5,358 nucleotides of DNA from Paracoccaceae bacterium (GTDB lineage Bacteria > Pseudomonadota > Alphaproteobacteria > Rhodobacterales > Rhodobacteraceae), in contig NVUP01000034.1 of the NCBI GenBank assembly GCA_002401945.1, positions 1-5,358 on the forward strand, in the 5' to 3' direction. Shown in pieces: positions 5,324 to 5,358 of this stretch. The translations under genes were made by a program, and so were the position numbers. Every line of letters starts with the position of its first letter. Position 1 is the first letter of the stretch. Below the pieces are notes generated by a model, which searched no databases, was not told the DNA's origin, and was given only the letters and a program-made list of their open reading frames with translations.

Positions 5324-5348
5324 AGCGACCGCCCAAACGGCGATCGCT
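5324..5348. repeat. Hairpin near the right edge
   Basis: AGCGACCGCC at 5324-5333 pairs with GGCGATCGCT at 5339-5348 with one C-A mismatch and a CAAAC loop. The plus strand continues CTGTAGTTTA, a poor T-tract, so a terminator role is only weakly supported. No gene ending here is identified in the window. Confidence 0.35.
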
Positions 5349-5358
5349 CTGTAGTTTA

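Noticed and set aside
1..5358. CRISPR array, tRNA or rRNA genes
   Set aside because: No regularly spaced identical repeats, cloverleaf sequence with CCA-adjacent acceptor stem, or conserved rRNA segments were seen.

Overview
The window reads like an accessory stretch from an alphaproteobacterium of the Roseobacter/Rhodobacteraceae type. This rests on remembered protein resemblances (the IS110, MuA-like and IS5/IS427-type transposases and the soluble Aer-like PAS protein) and on the look of the non-coding filler; there is no rRNA or housekeeping gene to confirm it. It holds one intact gene surrounded by the remains of at least three different transposable elements.

Layout. Positions 1-564 are the left part of an IS110-family element: a structured leader of about 180 bases, then the first part of a DEDD transposase, frameshifted and cut off. 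Positions 565-780 are non-coding and end in a very strong hairpin. Positions 781-2022 (minus strand) encode a 413-residue soluble protein with an N-terminal Aer-type PAS domain and a long helical C-terminal part, probably a redox or oxygen sensor feeding chemotaxis or a related signalling route. It starts at TTG. Positions 2023-2353 are its AT-rich upstream region plus a small open frame of unknown worth. Positions 2370-2635 are a family of diverged direct and inverted repeats that give protein-like open frames on both strands but look non-coding. Positions 2636-2969 hold nothing recognisable.

Positions 2970-3818 (minus strand) are a decayed MuA-like transposase that keeps its DDE core but lacks both ends and carries a pair of compensating frameshifts. 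Positions 3819-4079 are a short unidentified stretch. Positions 4083-4916 are an almost complete IS5-family (IS427-like) insertion sequence with matched terminal inverted repeats and CTAG on both sides. Its transposase has a TGA replacing a conserved tryptophan and needs a -1 shift at an A6G5 run. Positions 4920-5358 hold short unassigned fragments and a terminal hairpin.

The genes do not form a pathway or operon. The picture is a mobile-element graveyard around one free-standing sensor gene. The most interesting items are the structured IS110 leader (candidate bridge RNA), the 738-774 hairpin with a half-copy next to the MuA remnant, the 2370-2635 repeat cluster, and the PAS protein that lacks membrane segments. 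I found no CRISPR array, tRNA, rRNA, toxin-antitoxin pair or recognisable defence system.
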